Origin: Melieria omissa
Taxonomy: Eukaryota; Arthropoda; Insecta; Diptera; Ulidiidae
Reading direction: 5' to 3'
Length of the DNA: 64,000 nt
Assembly: GCA_963971225.1 (NCBI GenBank)
Contig: OZ020268.1
Coordinates: forward strand, 114,792,830 to 114,856,829
In this document: positions 60,864 to 64,000 of the stretch, piece by piece
How the letters are laid out: each line of letters begins with the position of its first letter
Position numbering within the stretch: position 1 is the stretch's first letter
The notes under the pieces: generated by a model
Seen by the model: the letters and a program-made list of their open reading frames with translations, nothing else
The model's database searches: none
What the model was told of the DNA's origin: nothing
Made by a program: the position numbers and the translations under genes

Positions 60864-60867
60864 TTAA

Positions 60868-63559
60868 GATATAATAAATGTAATACTTCTTTCTATATAA
60901 CAAGGATATATAAACAGATAAAACTAGAGGATAAATACACTAATTCTGCAAATTTCAAAATTGCCTTTGAACCTAAGGAACATTGTTTTAAACACTTCTG
61001 GATGCTTTTGTGTCAGTGCACATTATTACACACTTTGAAGACCTTAGATCAAGACAAGTCTTGTCAACTGCCCACTGAGCCCAAAGCAACATTTTTTGAC
61101 AAGAACCAATCATTGTTTAGCCTCCAGGCTGACATTTGGAACACACTAGAAAGAAATCCGAGAAATTTATTAATGTCCGCACATAAAAAGGACCCCTGGG
61201 ACACTTTTAATTGAGAGCATTACTGGAAAATGCGTTTCATTCAAAATACCCAACCAATGTTTGAAGAAAATATGAACCCACCATTTGAAAAGCAGCCATT
61301 GCACCACTTTGCATCCCCAGCTGGTGTTGCGTGAATTTTTCATCAGCCAAATTTCCGAGTAATGCATCCTCCAATTTAGCAATGAGTGCCATGCGGCGCT
61401 GTGCTGTGCTGTCGATTAACTGTGGCAGCGGCCGCCTCTATCGTTGGTCGCGTGCGTAAAATGTAGACTGAGTGGCCGAAAAGGAGCAACGCAACTTGGC
61501 CAGAGTCCGAGCTCGAATTCCTTTTAATGACTTTTAGTTGCTGTTGTTGTTGTTGTTGCACAACATGCATGGTCAGCGTGGCTGTGGTTGCCATCACACA
61601 ACGCCATAGCTACTGCAGCAGCAGCAACAACAACAGCAGCAGCAAGCAAACTGCACTTTTACTGGCAACGGCAACGGCAGCGACATCGATGCCGACAAGG
61701 ACAGCCAATGTTTATGTGACCGCTGGTCGGTGTGTGTACGATTGCTGTTATTGTTGTTGTTGTTGTCCTTGTCTGACTCTACCTCGGACTTCACTTTTCA
61801 ACTGCTGCGCCATTGCGGTGGCACATTGCAAGGACCGTGTGGAAGCCAGTCGTAGGATGTAAATCCGCAAAAATCTGGCACTGCAAAAATCACAAAATTA
61901 AAAACCTACAACGCAGAAATGTTTTGCAATTGTCAATTTCCTCTTTTTTTTCATTCTTCTTCTATTTGCTGTTCTGCGCCCAGCGACCGCAGCAACTCTG
62001 TAGGCCGTGGCCGAGTCAAATGTGTCCATTACGTGCGAGTTGAAGGCAAAAGCGACTGTCTGTCTGTCTGTTTGTGTGCCGTATGACAGCGGCTCGCTGT
62101 AGCCAACAACAAAAACATTGCATGTCCCAATGACAGCCAGCAACAATTTACGAATGGCAATGCGCAAAAGCAAAAGCAAAGCTGCAACAACAACTAAACT
62201 CATAAGAAAAATGAAACCAGAAAAACAGAATTAAAATGAAAATTGCGAAAATGCAATGGAAAGGCAAAGGAAGAACTGCGTCTGCCAAAGGATACGCGCG
62301 CATTGCACTTTGCAGGGTGGCAAACACCAGCCACAAAAACAACAAGAACAACAACAACGCAAGCACAAACAACGGCAGCAACAAGAAGCGCAATGTGCGT
62401 TCGCAGCAGTCAGACAGGTAAAGCGGACAGACGGCCATGCTTGCAGTCGCACTCACATTTCGGTTGGGTTGGCTTAGCTATGTTAAGCCGGCGCAGTGGT
62501 TCAGTTCCACTCAGGCGCTGCCTGTCTGCTCGGTTGCTGTCCTTGGCGCTGCCGCAGCTTTGTTTGCCGCTTGCGACTTTGATTGCGAGTTTACACGGTG
62601 GCGAAGTGCATTGCAATAGTGCGCCAAGGTAGCAGCCAAACACAACGCACGCGCTTGGCTCAGGTTCAATAGACGACGGCAGCGACAGCAACAACGACAA
62701 CAACCACGACAATGAACGACAACTGCCATAGGACGCGCTTCCTTGCGGTGGCGAAGCGAAGCGACGGCAGCAATGGCAGCAGACGACGACAGCAAAATAA
62801 ACCAGCAACACACACACACACACTCATTCGCTTATAGACAGCCAGCCAGACAAATGGACGAACAACAACAACAACAATGTTGCAGTGTGATGGGTGCAGT
62901 AGGAGAGGGGAGGGGGGCACTGCTCAACAAAAGCGGGGGATAACTAGACAGCGCCGGGTATGCTTCGTGCCAGTCTAAAAGGTTTGCACCGAAGTTTTTG
63001 CAAAACGCCGGGCGACGGTGTCGGTGGCAAACTGTAGTGCACTTTAGATGCAACTTGTCGTAGGACTATTTGAAAATTTCAACTACTAAAATGTGCACGG
63101 AAAGTGTAGTTTTTTACTCAATAAATCCAGACGATGCTGCATGAAATATTAAAGCTTTAAACTCACAGACTACCAGTCCGAAGCCTGAAACAAAAACTCA
63201 TGTTTGGTAAGACTTCATAGAAGACGAAGGACAATGCTTTTAAATATGAAAAGGAGATAAGTAGATAAGATAGAAGAAGTAACGAAAGACAGTATCTACA
63301 CTTCCAGTTAGAGCAGCAGAGACTCTTATTCAAGTCTAGGGTTTTCAAATCGCCTATTTCTTCCAAAAGTTCAAGGGAACTTAGACAATTTTCCTGAGTA
63401 CAAATTTAAACCTACCGCAGTCTCTAATATTAACTGATTTGCAAACTCTACAAAAAACACAGCTGCAGCGTTTAAAGAATAGATTTACAAGTAGAAACTC
63501 TATGAAGAGAAAGTTTAAAGCTCCACAATAGGCACTGCAATTCTTGATATACGCAAATT
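60868..63559. other. Non-coding DNA with a GC-richer island at about 61.4-62.8 kb
   Basis: CAG/CAA and TTG runs and many multi-frame open stretches occupy the island. A pyrimidine-rich CTGTCTGTCTGTCTG lies at about 62,057. None of the frames shows a domain, and hydrophobic-looking minus frames come from GTTGTT repeats. No gene is called. Confidence 0.45.
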
Positions 63560-63935
63560 TGAACCATGGTCAAAGTTCACAAAAAAGCTGGGAAATTCGA
63601 CAAATTGCTCCACAGCTAGTCAGAAGTTGCTTTTAGAGGATTAAAATCTATGACCGACCCCTCTAGTTTTCCTTACTGAACATTTCTTTCAAAGATACTC
63701 ATCCCCTATCTCCAACCCTTAATGGGGCTCCCATACAAAATGGTCGTTTTTATAAAATGGGCTCCCATTGCTCCCATGTTGCCCCCAGATGTATCAAATG
63801 TATGACCGACACCCATTAATTTTCTCTTCCGAATGTTTCTTCCAAACATACCTACCCGCTAACTCCAAGTCTTAAGGGGGCTGTTGTACAAAATTGACCA
63901 TTTTCCATGCCATTGGCTCCCCACTTGCACTTGGG
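63560..63935 (-). repeat. Dispersed repeat, inverted partner of 14.16-14.53 kb
   Basis: Its reverse complement carries GGGAGCAATGGGAGCCCATT, GACCATTTTGTATGGGAGCC and CAGCTGTGGAGCAA in the same order as the copy at 14.2 kb. An internal duplication (units of about 140 bp) is visible. No coding frame. Confidence 0.7.
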
Positions 63936-64000
63936 GTTAAGTTTGGTTAGTGCTAACGTAACATTTGGTTTGTTTATTCTAGAGTTTAACCCAACCAATT

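Overview
The window looks like non-coding nuclear DNA from a higher dipteran. I favour a tephritid-like fruit fly, but this is inference from texture: AT-rich sequence full of CAA/TTG trinucleotide runs and CA/TG microsatellites, an insect-type transposon load and no dense genes. I found no host protein-coding exon I would defend. Most long open frames are products of repeats (for example the ILFYF proteins read from TTTTA arrays), start at non-ATG codons, or lie in GC-rich patches open in several frames. The window is probably a large intergenic region or a giant intron.

The only near-complete gene is a Tc1/mariner-superfamily transposase (about 53.27-54.30 kb) inside a 1,305-bp element with perfect 27-bp terminal inverted repeats and a TA duplication. 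The catalytic spacing I counted is D-D37-E, and a one-base expansion in an A-run breaks its C-terminus. Three decayed non-LTR retrotransposon fragments are recognisable by protein motifs (8.02-8.69 kb +, 20.56-21.48 kb -, 52.0-52.74 kb -). A tRNA-headed SINE lies at 22.74-22.99 kb (-).

There are several families of non-autonomous DNA transposons, and for most I can show target-site duplications: a PIF/Harbinger-like MITE (6.27 kb, TTA), hAT-like family A (15.5 kb and 29.4 kb with perfect 8-bp duplications, and a truncated copy at 33.5 kb), hAT-like family B (23.4 kb and 25.2 kb, perfect 8-bp duplications), and piggyBac-like TTAA elements (13.5, 16.2 and 60.6 kb). A 2-kb composite element with two internal tandem arrays fills 10.0-12.05 kb.

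The rest is dominated by tandem DNA: TTTTA arrays at 2.1-3.26, 45.0-45.26 and (opposite strand) 48.4-48.97 kb; about 100 copies of AGTCTT at 26.28-26.89 kb ending in a 305-bp nested palindrome; a 60-bp minisatellite at 19.4-20.3 kb; an 84-bp minisatellite at 59.1-59.95 kb; and three unrelated arrays (28.7-30.1, 36.7-39.6, 42.0-43.2 kb) that all carry TGTCACAAA/TTTGTGACA motifs. GC-richer, repeat-poor islands (near 0.9, 17.6, 27.6, 32.2, 41.4, 47.0, 50.6, 57.5 and 62.4 kb) are the best places to look for first exons or regulatory elements of a host gene.
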